In this document: positions 54,640-63,030 of the stretch, piece after piece
Layout of the letters: each line of letters starts with the position of its first letter
How positions within the stretch are numbered: position 1 is the first letter of the stretch
From: Azospirillum lipoferum
GTDB taxonomy: Bacteria > Pseudomonadota > Alphaproteobacteria > Azospirillales > Azospirillaceae
Assembly: GCF_024170005.1 (NCBI RefSeq)
Contig: NZ_JALJXJ010000002.1
Location: 434,001 to 498,000, forward strand
Length of the DNA: 64,000 bases
Reading direction: 5' to 3'
Notes under the pieces: generated by a model
What the model was told of the DNA's origin: nothing
The model's database searches: none
What the model saw: the letters and a program-made list of their open reading frames with translations, nothing else
Position numbers and translations under genes: made by a program

Positions 54640-55995
54640 TTACCCGTTGGCGGTGCCGGCGGCGGCCCCGACCGGGACGGCACGGGTGGTGTCACCCTGT
54701 TCGGCACGCCGTGCCAGCTCCTCGTTGCGGGCATGGTGGCGGGCCAGCATCGGCTTCAGGACCAAGAGCGCACAGGCCGCGGCGGTCAGGTCCATGGTGG
54801 CGGTGACGTACAGCACGGTCGCCCAGGTGCCGGTGGCTTCCATCAGCAGGTTCCCCATCGGGACCAGCAGGGCGGCGACACCCTTGGCGCAGTAGAGGAC
54901 GCCGTAGATCTTGCCGGCATGCTTGGTGCCGAAGGTGTCGGCCGAGGTGGCGCTGAACAGGCTGTACACTTCGCCCCAGGCCAGGAAGACCATGCCGCTG
55001 AGGATCAGGAACATCATCGGGTCGTGGCCGAACTTGCTGAGCATGATGATGCCCAGCCCTTCCAGCGTGAAGGCGACGAACATGGTCGCCTCACGGCCGA
55101 TGTGATCGGAGATGAAGCCGAACAGCGGGCGCGAGATGCCGTTCATCACGCGGTCCAGCATCAGGGCGAAGGGCAGAGCCGCCATGGTCAGGCCGAGGAC
55201 GCTGACCGGGGCTTCCTTCACGCCCAGATCGTGGGCGATGACGCCCAGCTGGGCCACCGCCATCAGGCCGCCGGTGACGGTGCCGATGAACATCGCCCAC
55301 ATCACCCAGAACACCGGGGTGCGGATCGCCTCGCCCAGCGTGTAGTCGCGGCGGGTCTGCGCAACCTTGGTGGAGGCCTTGACATGCTCCTTCTGCGGCA
55401 TGCGCAGGAACAGCGCGGCGGCGATGATGATGGCGCCCTGCAGCAGGCCGAACCAGAAGAAGGCCGTCTGATAACCGGCGGCATGGATCGTCGCCGAGAT
55501 CGGCAGGATGGTGAGCGCCGAGCCGGCGCCATAGCCGCCCGCAGTCAGGCCGACCGCCAGACCGCGCTTTTCCGGGAACCATTTCAACGCGTTGTTGACG
55601 CAGGTGGCATAGACGCAGCCGACGCCGACGCCGCCGATCGCCGAGCCGACATACAGCATGCTGAGCGAGCCGGCATAGCTGTCGATGATCCAGGACAGGC
55701 CGGTGAAGAAGCCGCCGGCGGCGACGATCACCCGGGGGCCGTACTTGTCGATGAAATAACCCTCGATCGGCGTCAGCCAGGTCTGCACGACGACGAAGAT
55801 GGTGAAGGCGGTCTGGATCGATGCGCGCGTCCAGCCGTGGGTCGCCTGGATTTCCGGGACGAACAGCGTCCAGGCATATTGGATGTTGGCCGCCGCCACC
55901 ATGCAGACGATGCCGATGACGATCTGCATCCAGCGGACCGCATCGCTCACCGGCGCCGCGGACTCCGCCGCCGGTTGTGAATTCATATGAGCCAT
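54640..55995 (-). CDS. MFS transporter, oxalate/formate antiporter family
   Basis: A 451-residue inner-membrane transporter of the OFA family, with about 12 transmembrane helices. The family signature is seen in IQYAWTLFVPEIQATHGWTRASIQTAF, KYGPRVI-type loop and CVNNALKWFPEKRGLAVGLTAGGYGAG (partial quotations). OxlT exchanges oxalate for formate; other OFA members move other carboxylates, so the substrate is open. GGGAGG stands four bases before the ATG at 55995. Its upstream region contains a long palindrome at 56165-56193. No oxalate decarboxylation genes lie nearby. Confidence 0.9.
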   Translation of the reverse strand: MAHMNSQPAAESAAPVSDAVRWMQIVIGIVCMVAAANIQYAWTLFVPEIQATHGWTRASIQTAFTIFVVVQTWLTPIEGYFIDKYGPRVIVAAGGFFTGLSWIIDSYAGSLSMLYVGSAIGGVGVGCVYATCVNNALKWFPEKRGLAVGLTAGGYGAGSALTILPISATIHAAGYQTAFFWFGLLQGAIIIAAALFLRMPQKEHVKASTKVAQTRRDYTLGEAIRTPVFWVMWAMFIGTVTGGLMAVAQLGVIAHDLGVKEAPVSVLGLTMAALPFALMLDRVMNGISRPLFGFISDHIGREATMFVAFTLEGLGIIMLSKFGHDPMMFLILSGMVFLAWGEVYSLFSATSADTFGTKHAGKIYGVLYCAKGVAALLVPMGNLLMEATGTWATVLYVTATMDLTAAACALLVLKPMLARHHARNEELARRAEQGDTTRAVPVGAAAGTANG

Positions 55996-56164
55996 CGTGC
56001 CTCCCGATTAACTTGCCTGAGCCGGCGGCACGGCCCCTCTCCCGGGGACCGGCACGCCAATCACGATTGCGGAATGACCCGGACGGACCGCTCTTGCTGA
56101 CGGTTCCTTTCCGGAACTCGGCGCGGATGCCGACAATCGCTCGGAGTTCGATTGTCCCGATTTA

Positions 56165-56193
56165 GGAATGCCAGATATGAAATCTGGTATGCC
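56165..56193. promoter_or_regulatory. operator-like palindrome upstream of the OFA transporter
   Basis: Arms GGAATGCCAGAT (56165-56176) and ATCTGGTATGCC (56182-56193) around ATGAA, matching at 10 of 12 positions. It is about 170 bases upstream of the transporter ATG. The CCAGAT/ATCTGG form with central AT-rich spacer resembles operators of GntR/FCD-type regulators of carboxylate uptake; the regulator is not in the window. Confidence 0.5.
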
Positions 56194-56338
56194 AAAACCG
56201 GGGACAAAAAGACACCGACGGACGGATCGACGCCGTAGGCATACAGTCTGACCAAGTAAAAATTACGCTACACACCGTCATTGCCGACCGGTCCACACCG
56301 GTTTTTGTATCGGCTCACCTACCTGATCGCGCATTCTG

Positions 56339-56369
56339 TAAAAAGAAGCCGTGCCGGTACCTGCACGGC
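56339..56369 (-). terminator. minus-strand rho-independent terminator
   Basis: Read on the minus strand, GCCGTGC and GCACGGC form a 7-bp stem (56369-56363 and 56354-56348) around an 8-base loop, followed by TTCTTTTT. It lies about 290 bases past the rsmD stop, so it may end a long 3' UTR or a separate small RNA. Confidence 0.65.
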
Positions 56370-56655
56370 CCCCTCCAACGAGGGTGTGCAGTCTTAGGAG
56401 ATAGATAGATGCCGCCGTTTCCATAGAGGAACCGCATCGGCGACACACAATGTTTTGCTCGGATTGTTTTGGAACTCAACAATCCGTTTGGTCTTTCCGC
56501 ATGATGGAAAAACACAGGCGCCGGTCTTGGAGCGCCAAGGATACGGGCCCACCGGCGGGTGGACGGTCTCGACAAAAAATGGAACTCGGGGATTGAAAGG
56601 GCGGACCGGCGACCCCGGGGTGGGGGGTGAGCGGGCACTGCCTATGCGGTCAGGC

Positions 56656-57210
56656 CTAGTGACGAACCGCCAGAAATGCGACGCGGGTGTCGCCGTAGCG
56701 GCGCTCGTCGACCGCCGTGAAACCGTCGGGAAGCGGCAGCGGATCGCGGTCGGCGACCTCAACCACGGCGAGCGCACCGTCGGCCAGCCATCCGGCGCGC
56801 AGCAGACCCTCCAGCGCGCGCGGCGCCAGCCCCTGGCCGTAGGGCGGATCGAGGAAGGCCAGCATGCAAGGATGCGGGGCCGGCGGCGGCTTGGTCGCGT
56901 CGGCGCGCAGGATTTGCGCGTTCGCCGCCTCGCGCAATGCTTCGACATTGGCGCGCACGGCATCCAGCGCCGGCCGGCCCATGTCGAGGAAACCGCACCA
57001 GGAGGCGCCGCGCGACAGGGCTTCCAGCCCCAGCGCGCCGGTGCCGCAGAAGGCGTCGACGACCGCTACGCCCTCGAAGTCGGGCGCCCAGTCGGCATGG
57101 ACCAGGATGTTGAAGATGGCTTGCCGGGTGCGGTCGGTGGTGGGGCGGGTATCGCGCCCGCCCGGCGCCACCAGACTGCGGCCGCGGTGCTTACCGCCGA
57201 CGATCCGCAC
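56656..57210 (-). CDS. rsmD: 16S rRNA (guanine-N2) methyltransferase RsmD
   Basis: A 184-residue SAM-dependent enzyme that methylates G966 of 16S rRNA. The sequence RIVGGKHRGRSL, RPTTDRTRQAIFNIL, DAFCGTGALGLEALSRGA (SAM loop) and FLDPPYGQG (119-127, N6/N2 methylase motif) define the family. The GTG at 57210 starts inside the 3' end of rluB (20-base overlap), so translation is likely coupled. The rluB-rsmD order is usual in alphaproteobacteria. Confidence 0.94.
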   Translation of the reverse strand: MRIVGGKHRGRSLVAPGGRDTRPTTDRTRQAIFNILVHADWAPDFEGVAVVDAFCGTGALGLEALSRGASWCGFLDMGRPALDAVRANVEALREAANAQILRADATKPPPAPHPCMLAFLDPPYGQGLAPRALEGLLRAGWLADGALAVVEVADRDPLPLPDGFTAVDERRYGDTRVAFLAVRH

Positions 57211-58528
57211 GCGGGCGCTCCGTCCGTCCGCCGGCACCGCCGCCCGACCTCTCGCCGCCGCCGGCCTTCGGGCCGCCCCGCGGCGCCGGCCCGGCGCCCT
57301 TCGGGCCGGTCGGCTTGGAACCACCGGGTTTGAAGCCGGGAGCCTTGCCATCCCGCGGCCGCTCGTCACGGGACTTGGCGTCCCGTGGATTGGCATCCCG
57401 GGGCTTGGAATCGCGGGAACGTCCGCCCTCGGACCGCGGGGCATCGGACCGGACGCCGTCCGGCTTGCCGGGACGCCCCGGCTTGGCAGACGCACCGCCC
57501 CCCAGCGACAGGGTGCCACGGGTGGATGTACCGCGCCGCGCCGGCTTGGCCTCCTCGGCGCGGGCGGCTTCCGCCTCGTGCCGCTTGGTGGCGGAGCGAG
57601 GAGCACGCTTCGGAGCGGCCTTGGCATCCGCGACAGGGTCGGCCTTGCCGCCCGCCCGGACGCCGGTGGGCGCCTTCTTCGCCGGCGCGGTCTTCACCGC
57701 CGCCTCGGCACGGGCCTTGGCCCGCTGCTTGGTGCCGGACTCGGCAGGCTCCGCCCCTTCGGGCGTGCCGAAGAAGGGGGCGATCTGTTCGCGGACGACG
57801 CGCTTCGGCACCTCCTCGACGGCGCCCTCCTCCAGCTTGCCGAGCTGGAAGGGACCGTAGGCGACGCGGATCAGCCGGTTCACCTGGAGCCCGAGCGCCT
57901 CCATCACCTTGCGGATCTCGCGGTTCTTGCCTTCCTTCAGGCTGACGGTCAGCCAGGCGTTGCGGCCCTGGATGCGGTCGAGCACCGCCTCGATCGGGCC
58001 ATACTTCACGCCCTCGATGGTCGGGCCCTTCTCCAGCGCCGCCAACTGCTTCTCGTCCACCTCGCCGAAGACGCGCACGCGATAGCGGCGGGTCCAGCCG
58101 GTCGCCGGCAGCTCCAGGAAGCGGGCCAGCTCGCCGTCGTTGGTCAGCAGCAGCAGCCCCTCGGTCGTCAGGTCGAGACGGCCGATGGAAACGACGCGCG
58201 GCAGGTCGGGCGGCAGGCGGTCGAAGACGGTCTCGCGCCCCTTCTCGTCGCGGGCGGTGGTGACCAGCCCCGACGGCTTGTGATAGCGCCACAGGCGGGC
58301 CGGCTCCGGCTCCGGAATGACCTTGCCGTCGACCTGCACGATGTCGCCGGGGCGCACCACGCAGGCCGGGCTGTCGAGCACGCGGCTGTTGACCGCGACG
58401 CGGCCCTCGGCGATCCAGCGTTCGGCGTCGCGGCGCGAGCAAAGGCCGGCGCGCGCCAGTCGCTTGGCGATGCGTTCACCGCCGTTGGCGGCGGAATCGG
58501 ATTTCTTGGCAGTATCGGAGCGGTCCAT
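57191..58528 (-). CDS. rluB: 23S/16S pseudouridine synthase RluB-type, with long basic tail
   Basis: A 445-residue RluB/RsuA-family enzyme. An S4 RNA-binding domain (about 18-66) precedes the catalytic domain: SIGRLDLTTEGLLLLTNDG with catalytic Asp119, and KEGKNREIRKVMEALG. The catalytic part ends near residue 250. The remaining 195 residues are a disordered, Lys/Arg/Pro/Gly-rich tail with RD-containing repeats (RDSKPRDANPRDAKSRDE). Such tails are seen in alphaproteobacterial homologues and probably bind RNA. It is divergent from tadA and overlaps rsmD. Confidence 0.92.
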   Translation of the reverse strand: MDRSDTAKKSDSAANGGERIAKRLARAGLCSRRDAERWIAEGRVAVNSRVLDSPACVVRPGDIVQVDGKVIPEPEPARLWRYHKPSGLVTTARDEKGRETVFDRLPPDLPRVVSIGRLDLTTEGLLLLTNDGELARFLELPATGWTRRYRVRVFGEVDEKQLAALEKGPTIEGVKYGPIEAVLDRIQGRNAWLTVSLKEGKNREIRKVMEALGLQVNRLIRVAYGPFQLGKLEEGAVEEVPKRVVREQIAPFFGTPEGAEPAESGTKQRAKARAEAAVKTAPAKKAPTGVRAGGKADPVADAKAAPKRAPRSATKRHEAEAARAEEAKPARRGTSTRGTLSLGGGASAKPGRPGKPDGVRSDAPRSEGGRSRDSKPRDANPRDAKSRDERPRDGKAPGFKPGGSKPTGPKGAGPAPRGGPKAGGGERSGGGAGGRTERPRADRRR

Positions 58529-58633
58529 GGCCGGACCATAGGGCCTGGACGCGCCGCCCGCAACACTGGTCCGGCGCTTGAGCACCGGAATCCGGTTGAC
58601 GCGCCCGGCGGGCGGTTGGCACCCTGCCCGGCC

Positions 58634-59086
58634 ATGCCGTCTCCCCGCTATATGGACCTCGCCTTCGCCGCCGCCGAAGCCGCCGCTGCGCGCGGCGAGG
58701 TGCCGGTCGGCGCCGTCCTCGTCGATCCCGCGACCGGCGCCGTCCTCGCCACCGCCGGCAACCGGACGGAGGAGCTGTGCGACCCGTCGGCCCATGCCGA
58801 ACTGCTGGCGATCCGTGCCGCCTGCGCGGAGCGCGGCCAACCCCGCCTGCCCGGCTGCGACCTGTATGTGACGCTGGAACCCTGCGCGCTGTGCGCCGCA
58901 GCGATCAGCTTCGCCCGCCTCCGGCGGGTCTATTACGGCGCCTACGACCCCAAGGGCGGCGCCGTCGACCATGGCCCGCGCTTCTTCACCCAGCCGACCT
59001 GCCACCATGCGCCGGAGGTCTACAGCGGCATCGGCGAGACACGGGCCGGCGCGCTGCTGCGGGGATTTTTCAGGGAGCGGCGCTAA
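58634..59086 (+). CDS. tadA: tRNA adenosine(34) deaminase
   Basis: Converts A34 to inosine in tRNA-Arg(ACG). The 150-residue cytidine-deaminase-fold protein has HAELLAI (zinc-ligand His54 and catalytic Glu56) and PCALC (Cys84, Cys87). GGAVDHGPRFF and the C-terminal RAGALLRGFFRERR fit TadA rather than guanine deaminase. The tadA/rluB-rsmD divergent pair is standard in this class of bacteria. Confidence 0.94.
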   Translation: MPSPRYMDLAFAAAEAAAARGEVPVGAVLVDPATGAVLATAGNRTEELCDPSAHAELLAIRAACAERGQPRLPGCDLYVTLEPCALCAAAISFARLRRVYYGAYDPKGGAVDHGPRFFTQPTCHHAPEVYSGIGETRAGALLRGFFRERR

Positions 59087-59328
59087 ACACCACCGCATTC
59101 AGCCGGCCGACATCTGGGCCGCAATGTTGTTGCCAGAGTTCCGCAATGGAATTTCTTAAAGCTACAGTTCCTCAACTCAGTTCGTTTCGCAGAATGCACG
59201 GGTGAAAATCCCATGAGCGAAGCAACCGGTCACACAATTCGTGTAAATACGATATAGCCTGTTAAGTGTTTGTTCAGCGAACATAGGCCCATGATCGGCA
59301 GACCACGTCAGCCATCGGGAGTTTCAGA

Positions 59329-60834
59329 ATGTTGTCGTTCCGCAAGCCGCAGGATAATCAGGCTGCCGAAGAGCTGGCTCTGCTGGGACGCCATGCCGGA
59401 GTCGGGTTGTGGGACGCCGTGATCCACAACGGCGATCCGATGCACGTGCAGAGCCGCTGGCACTGGTCGCCGGAATTCCGCCGCCTCGTCGGTTTCAACC
59501 ATGACGACACCGCCGGCTTCCCCGACAAGGTCGGATCCTGGGCCGACCGGCTGCATCCCGACGATGCCAAGCGCACCTTCGACGCCTTCATGGCCTGCCT
59601 GAACGACCGCAGCGGCCGCACCGGCTATGACGTGAATTACCGGCTGAAGGTGAAGGACGGCAGCTATCGCTGGTTCCGCGCCATCGGCGGCGTCGCCCGC
59701 GACGCCAGCGGCTTGGCCCTGCGTGCCTGCGGCTCCCTGATCGACATCGATGCCGAACGCAACGAGCTGGAACGGGCCAAGCTGCTCGACCGCCACGCCG
59801 GCGTCGGGCTGTGGGACGCGGTCTTCCACAATGGCGATCCGATGCACGCGCAGAGCCGCTGGCACTGGTCGCCGGAGTTCCGCCGTCTCGTCGGCTTCGA
59901 CCATGACGACACCACCGGCTTTCCCGACAAGGTCGGGTCCTGGGCCGACCGGCTGCACTCCGACGATGCCAAGCGCACCTTCGATGCCTTCATGGCCTGC
60001 CTGAACGACCGCAGCGGCCGCACCGGCTATGATGTGGAATACCGCCTGAAGATGAGGGACGGCAGCTATCGCTGGTTCCGCGCCATCGGCGGCGTCGCCC
60101 GCGACGCCAGCGGCCTGGCGCTGCGCGCCTGCGGATCGCTGATCGACATCGACGCCCAGAAGGTCGCCGAGTTGCGGCAGGCGGAGATGGACGGAGAGCG
60201 CCGCCGCAGCGTCGCCACCCTCGCCGAATCGCTGGACCGCGAGGTCGGCACCGCCGCCGACCGCGCCACCGCCAACGCCCAGACCGTCGCCGCCGCGACG
60301 GAGGAGCTGTCGGCCTCGATCTCCGACATCAGCAACCGCGCCAACGAGGCGTCCGGCGCCTCGCTGAAGGCATCGGAGGAGGCGACCCGCACCAACGCCG
60401 CGGTGGAGGCGCTGGTCACTTCGGCCGAGCGCATCGGCGCCATCACCAAGCTGATCAACAGCATCGCGTCCCAGACCAACCTGCTGGCCTTGAACGCCAC
60501 CATCGAGGCTGCCCGCGCCGGCGAAGCGGGGCGCGGCTTCGCCGTCGTGGCGAACGAGGTGAAGTCGCTGGCCCAGCAGAGCGGCAGTGCGGCCGACGAC
60601 ATCGCGGCGCAGATCGCCTCGGTCCAGCAGGAGGCGCTGCACGCGGTGGACGCCATCCGCCGCATCGGCGCCATCGTCACCGACGTCCAGCAGATCTCCA
60701 CCACCATCGCCGCCGCCGTGTCGCAGCAGGAATCGGCGACCAAGGAGATCGCCCACAGCGTCACCCGTGTGGTCCGCGACATCGAAGTGGTGTCGCAGAA
60801 CATCGCCACCACGTCGGAACGGCTGCGGGCGTAA
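59329..60834 (+). CDS. soluble methyl-accepting chemotaxis protein with duplicated PAS
   Basis: A 501-residue cytoplasmic chemoreceptor with no membrane segment and no HAMP domain. Two PAS domains (about 21-143 and 155-277) are almost identical, 134 residues apart (LWDAV-HNGDPMH, HWSPEFRRLVGF, DGSYRWFRAIGGVARDASG in each), then a coiled-coil signalling domain (285-495) with ASQTNLLALNATIEAARAGEAGRGFAVVANEVKSLA at its tip (partial). PAS ligands are unknown; heme or FAD sensing of oxygen or redox state is plausible. The signalling domain appears short compared with classical MCPs. Confidence 0.9.
   Translation: MLSFRKPQDNQAAEELALLGRHAGVGLWDAVIHNGDPMHVQSRWHWSPEFRRLVGFNHDDTAGFPDKVGSWADRLHPDDAKRTFDAFMACLNDRSGRTGYDVNYRLKVKDGSYRWFRAIGGVARDASGLALRACGSLIDIDAERNELERAKLLDRHAGVGLWDAVFHNGDPMHAQSRWHWSPEFRRLVGFDHDDTTGFPDKVGSWADRLHSDDAKRTFDAFMACLNDRSGRTGYDVEYRLKMRDGSYRWFRAIGGVARDASGLALRACGSLIDIDAQKVAELRQAEMDGERRRSVATLAESLDREVGTAADRATANAQTVAAATEELSASISDISNRANEASGASLKASEEATRTNAAVEALVTSAERIGAITKLINSIASQTNLLALNATIEAARAGEAGRGFAVVANEVKSLAQQSGSAADDIAAQIASVQQEALHAVDAIRRIGAIVTDVQQISTTIAAAVSQQESATKEIAHSVTRVVRDIEVVSQNIATTSERLRA
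59389..60151 (+). repeat. tandem duplication of a PAS-coding segment
   Basis: Segment 59389-59749 is repeated at 59791-60151, period 402 bases. The protein copies differ at only about nine of 124 positions, and the DNA is similarly close, so the duplication is recent or kept uniform by conversion. Confidence 0.9.
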
Positions 60835-60848
60835 AGCGGAAATGGGAA

Positions 60849-60870
60849 GGGGGCGCAGCGATGCGCCCCC
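60849..60870 (+). terminator. terminator-like hairpin after the chemoreceptor gene
   Basis: A perfect 8-bp stem GGGGGCGC (60849-60856) and GCGCCCCC (60863-60870), loop AGCGAT, followed by a pyrimidine-rich CTCCTTCGTT. It lies 15 bases past the stop. Confidence 0.6.
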
Positions 60871-61033
60871 CTCCTTCGTTGACTGCATCAATTCTCGTAA
60901 ATCCGCAGCGAAACCGGTCCACATTTTGTCACCGGCAGGACCGTTTCGGAACTGCTCCCCAGCGCCTATCTCACGCCCATACCGCCCCTCGATCGATAGA
61001 GGTAGAGACGCGGGCGCAAGGGAGAGACCAATC

Positions 61034-61645
61034 ATGAAACACCGCTCCGCATCCCTGATTTTGGCTTTGAGCCTCGTCTTCACCGCTGCATCCGTCGATC
61101 CTTTCGCCGGGTTCGGATCGTCGGCCGCCTTCGCCCGCGGCAGCGGCGGAAACGGCGGCGGAAATGGTGGAGGGCATGGGGGCGGAAACGCCGGCGGCAA
61201 TAGCGGCAGCCACGGCAACAGTGCCGGTCACTCCCAAAGTTCCAGCCATGCACAGACCGGCGACTCCGTCGGAGCCAGCCGGGCTGACGATGCGACCCAG
61301 GATACCAAGACACGCGCCGCCCAGATCCACGCGGCGGCCATTGCACATCCGTCCAACATCTCCGCGACGAAGACCAACGCGGTGGCCAATGAACTTGGCA
61401 ATCTGAATGCGGCCCACGCATCGGCAACTGCACGGGCGAATGCCGCTCCGACGTCCATGGTTGGCAGGATCGCGACCTACGACGCCGCGATGCGGCAAGC
61501 TTTGACGATCAGCGATCCGGTCACCCGCGCCTATGTCATCAACGCGGCCCGGGCCGATCTCGCCACCGTGGCGAACAAGCCGCTGACCGCATCGGTGGTG
61601 GCGCGGGTGGACCGCCTTCTTGGCCTGCCGACCGGCGGATACTAA
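61034..61645 (+). CDS. Gly-rich exported protein of unknown function
   Basis: A 203-residue protein with a signal peptide (MKHRSASLILALSLVFTAAS...), likely cut after AFA at about residue 34. A Gly/Asn/His/Ser-rich low-complexity region (36-75) follows, then an Ala-rich helical C-terminal domain (about 90-203, with ATYDAAMRQALTISDP and ARVDRLLGLP). Not recognised as a named family. Gly-His-rich segments may bind metal or surfaces. GGGAGAGA precedes the ATG at 61034. It ends just before the convergent purD. Confidence 0.6.
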   Translation: MKHRSASLILALSLVFTAASVDPFAGFGSSAAFARGSGGNGGGNGGGHGGGNAGGNSGSHGNSAGHSQSSSHAQTGDSVGASRADDATQDTKTRAAQIHAAAIAHPSNISATKTNAVANELGNLNAAHASATARANAAPTSMVGRIATYDAAMRQALTISDPVTRAYVINAARADLATVANKPLTASVVARVDRLLGLPTGGY

Positions 61646-61662
61646 GCGACCGGAACAGGCAT

Positions 61663-61680
61663 GGGGCGCGTCAGCGCCCC
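61663..61680. terminator. short hairpin between convergent genes
   Basis: GGGGCGC (61663-61669) and GCGCCCC (61674-61680) with a four-base loop straddle the purD stop codon and follow the secreted-protein gene by 18 bases. It could serve both directions. Confidence 0.45.
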
Positions 61681-62957
61681 ACCGCCCGCCAGCCGATGTC
61701 GCGGCGGCAGAAGCCGTCCGGCCAGTCCAGCGCATCCACCGCCTTGTAGGCCGCCGTCTGCGCCGCCGCGACCGTGGGCGCCAGCGCCGTGACGCCCAGC
61801 ACCCGGCCGCCGACCGACAGCACCCGGCCGTCCTCGGCCCGCTTGGTGCCAGCGTGGAAGACGGTCACGCCATCCACCGCGCCGGCCTTGTCCAGCCCGC
61901 GGATCTCCGTATTCTTGGCGTAATCGCCCGGATAGCCGCTGGCCGCCATCACCACGCAGAGCGCGGTCTGCTCGTGCCAGCGCAGGTCGATGCTGTCCAG
62001 CACCCCGTCGGCCGCCGCCACCAGCGCCGCCAGCGCGTCGGACTTCAGCCGCATCATCAGCGTCTGGCATTCCGGGTCGCCGAAGCGGACATTGAACTCC
62101 AGCGTCTTCGGCACCGGGCCGTCCGGCGTCCGCATGATCATCAGGCCGGCGAACAGCACGCCCTTGAAGGGCTTGCCTTCCGCTGCCATGCCCTTGACCG
62201 TCGGCAGGATGATCTCGCGCATCACGCGGTCCTGCAGGTCGGGGGTCAGCACCGGCGCGGGGGAATAGGCGCCCATGCCGCCGGTGTTGGGGCCGGTGTC
62301 GCCGTCGCCGACCGCCTTGTGGTCCTGGGCCGAGGCCAGCGGCAGCGCGTTCTCGCCGTCGCACAGCGCGAAGAAGCTGACCTCCTCGCCGTCCAGGAAC
62401 TCCTCGACCACCACCTCGGCACCGGCGGCGCCGAAGCGGCCGCCGACCAGCGCATCGTCGATGGCGTCAAACGCCTCCTGCTCACTGCGGGCGACGGTGA
62501 CACCCTTGCCGGCGGCCAGACCGTCGGCCTTCACCACGATGGGCGCGCCATGCTTGCGGACATAGGCCTTGGCGGCTTCCGGATCCTTGAAGCGCTCGTA
62601 GAAGGCGGTGGGCACCCCGTATTTCGCCAGGATGTCCTTCATGAAGCCCTTGGAGCCCTCCAGCTCCGCCGCCGCCGCACTCGGCCCGAAGGCCTTGACG
62701 CCCAGCGCCGTCAGCCTGTCGACCAGACCCAGCACCAGCGGGCCTTCCGGACCGACGACGACGAAATCGATGGCGTTGTCCTGGACGAAGCGCACCAGCG
62801 CGTCGACATCCTCCGACCCGATGGGGACCAGCGCGGCGACGTCGGCGATGCCGGCATTGCCGGGCGCGCAATAGAGCTTGTCGCACAGCGGCGAATTGGA
62901 AATGGCCCAGCAGAGCGCGTGCTCACGACCGCCCGATCCGACGACGAGGACTTTCAT
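61671..62957 (-). CDS. purD: phosphoribosylamine-glycine ligase
   Basis: ATP-grasp enzyme that joins phosphoribosylamine and glycine in purine synthesis. The 428-residue product starts [17 protein letters not shown] and has [38 protein letters not shown] and the signature [17 protein letters not shown] 62957 is the family start. It stands alone and is divergent from xseA with 73 bases between. Confidence 0.96.
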   Translation of the reverse strand: MKVLVVGSGGREHALCWAISNSPLCDKLYCAPGNAGIADVAALVPIGSEDVDALVRFVQDNAIDFVVVGPEGPLVLGLVDRLTALGVKAFGPSAAAAELEGSKGFMKDILAKYGVPTAFYERFKDPEAAKAYVRKHGAPIVVKADGLAAGKGVTVARSEQEAFDAIDDALVGGRFGAAGAEVVVEEFLDGEEVSFFALCDGENALPLASAQDHKAVGDGDTGPNTGGMGAYSPAPVLTPDLQDRVMREIILPTVKGMAAEGKPFKGVLFAGLMIMRTPDGPVPKTLEFNVRFGDPECQTLMMRLKSDALAALVAAADGVLDSIDLRWHEQTALCVVMAASGYPGDYAKNTEIRGLDKAGAVDGVTVFHAGTKRAEDGRVLSVGGRVLGVTALAPTVAAAQTAAYKAVDALDWPDGFCRRDIGWRAVGR

Positions 62958-63030
62958 GGGGTGGCGCTCCTTCCGCCTTGTTGCATTCTGCGCGCCTTGT
63001 ATCATGGCGGCGCCCCAACTCAAGAGCGCC

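Larger units (their letters stand above)
55996..56655. other. 660-base intergenic region with several hairpins
   Basis: Lies between the OFA transporter start and the rsmD stop, both minus strand. It holds a 29-base palindrome (56165-56193), a minus-strand terminator (56339-56369) and a second strong hairpin (arms CGGATTGTT 56460-56468 and AACAATCCG 56478-56486). Open frames across it have no coding character. The stretch from 56370 to about 56650 could be a long 3' UTR of rsmD or a small RNA. Confidence 0.5.

Noticed and set aside
56315-56638. Minus-strand open frame of 107 codons downstream of rsmD
   Set aside because: It spans a rho-independent terminator and hairpins, starts without a ribosome binding site and has no similarity.
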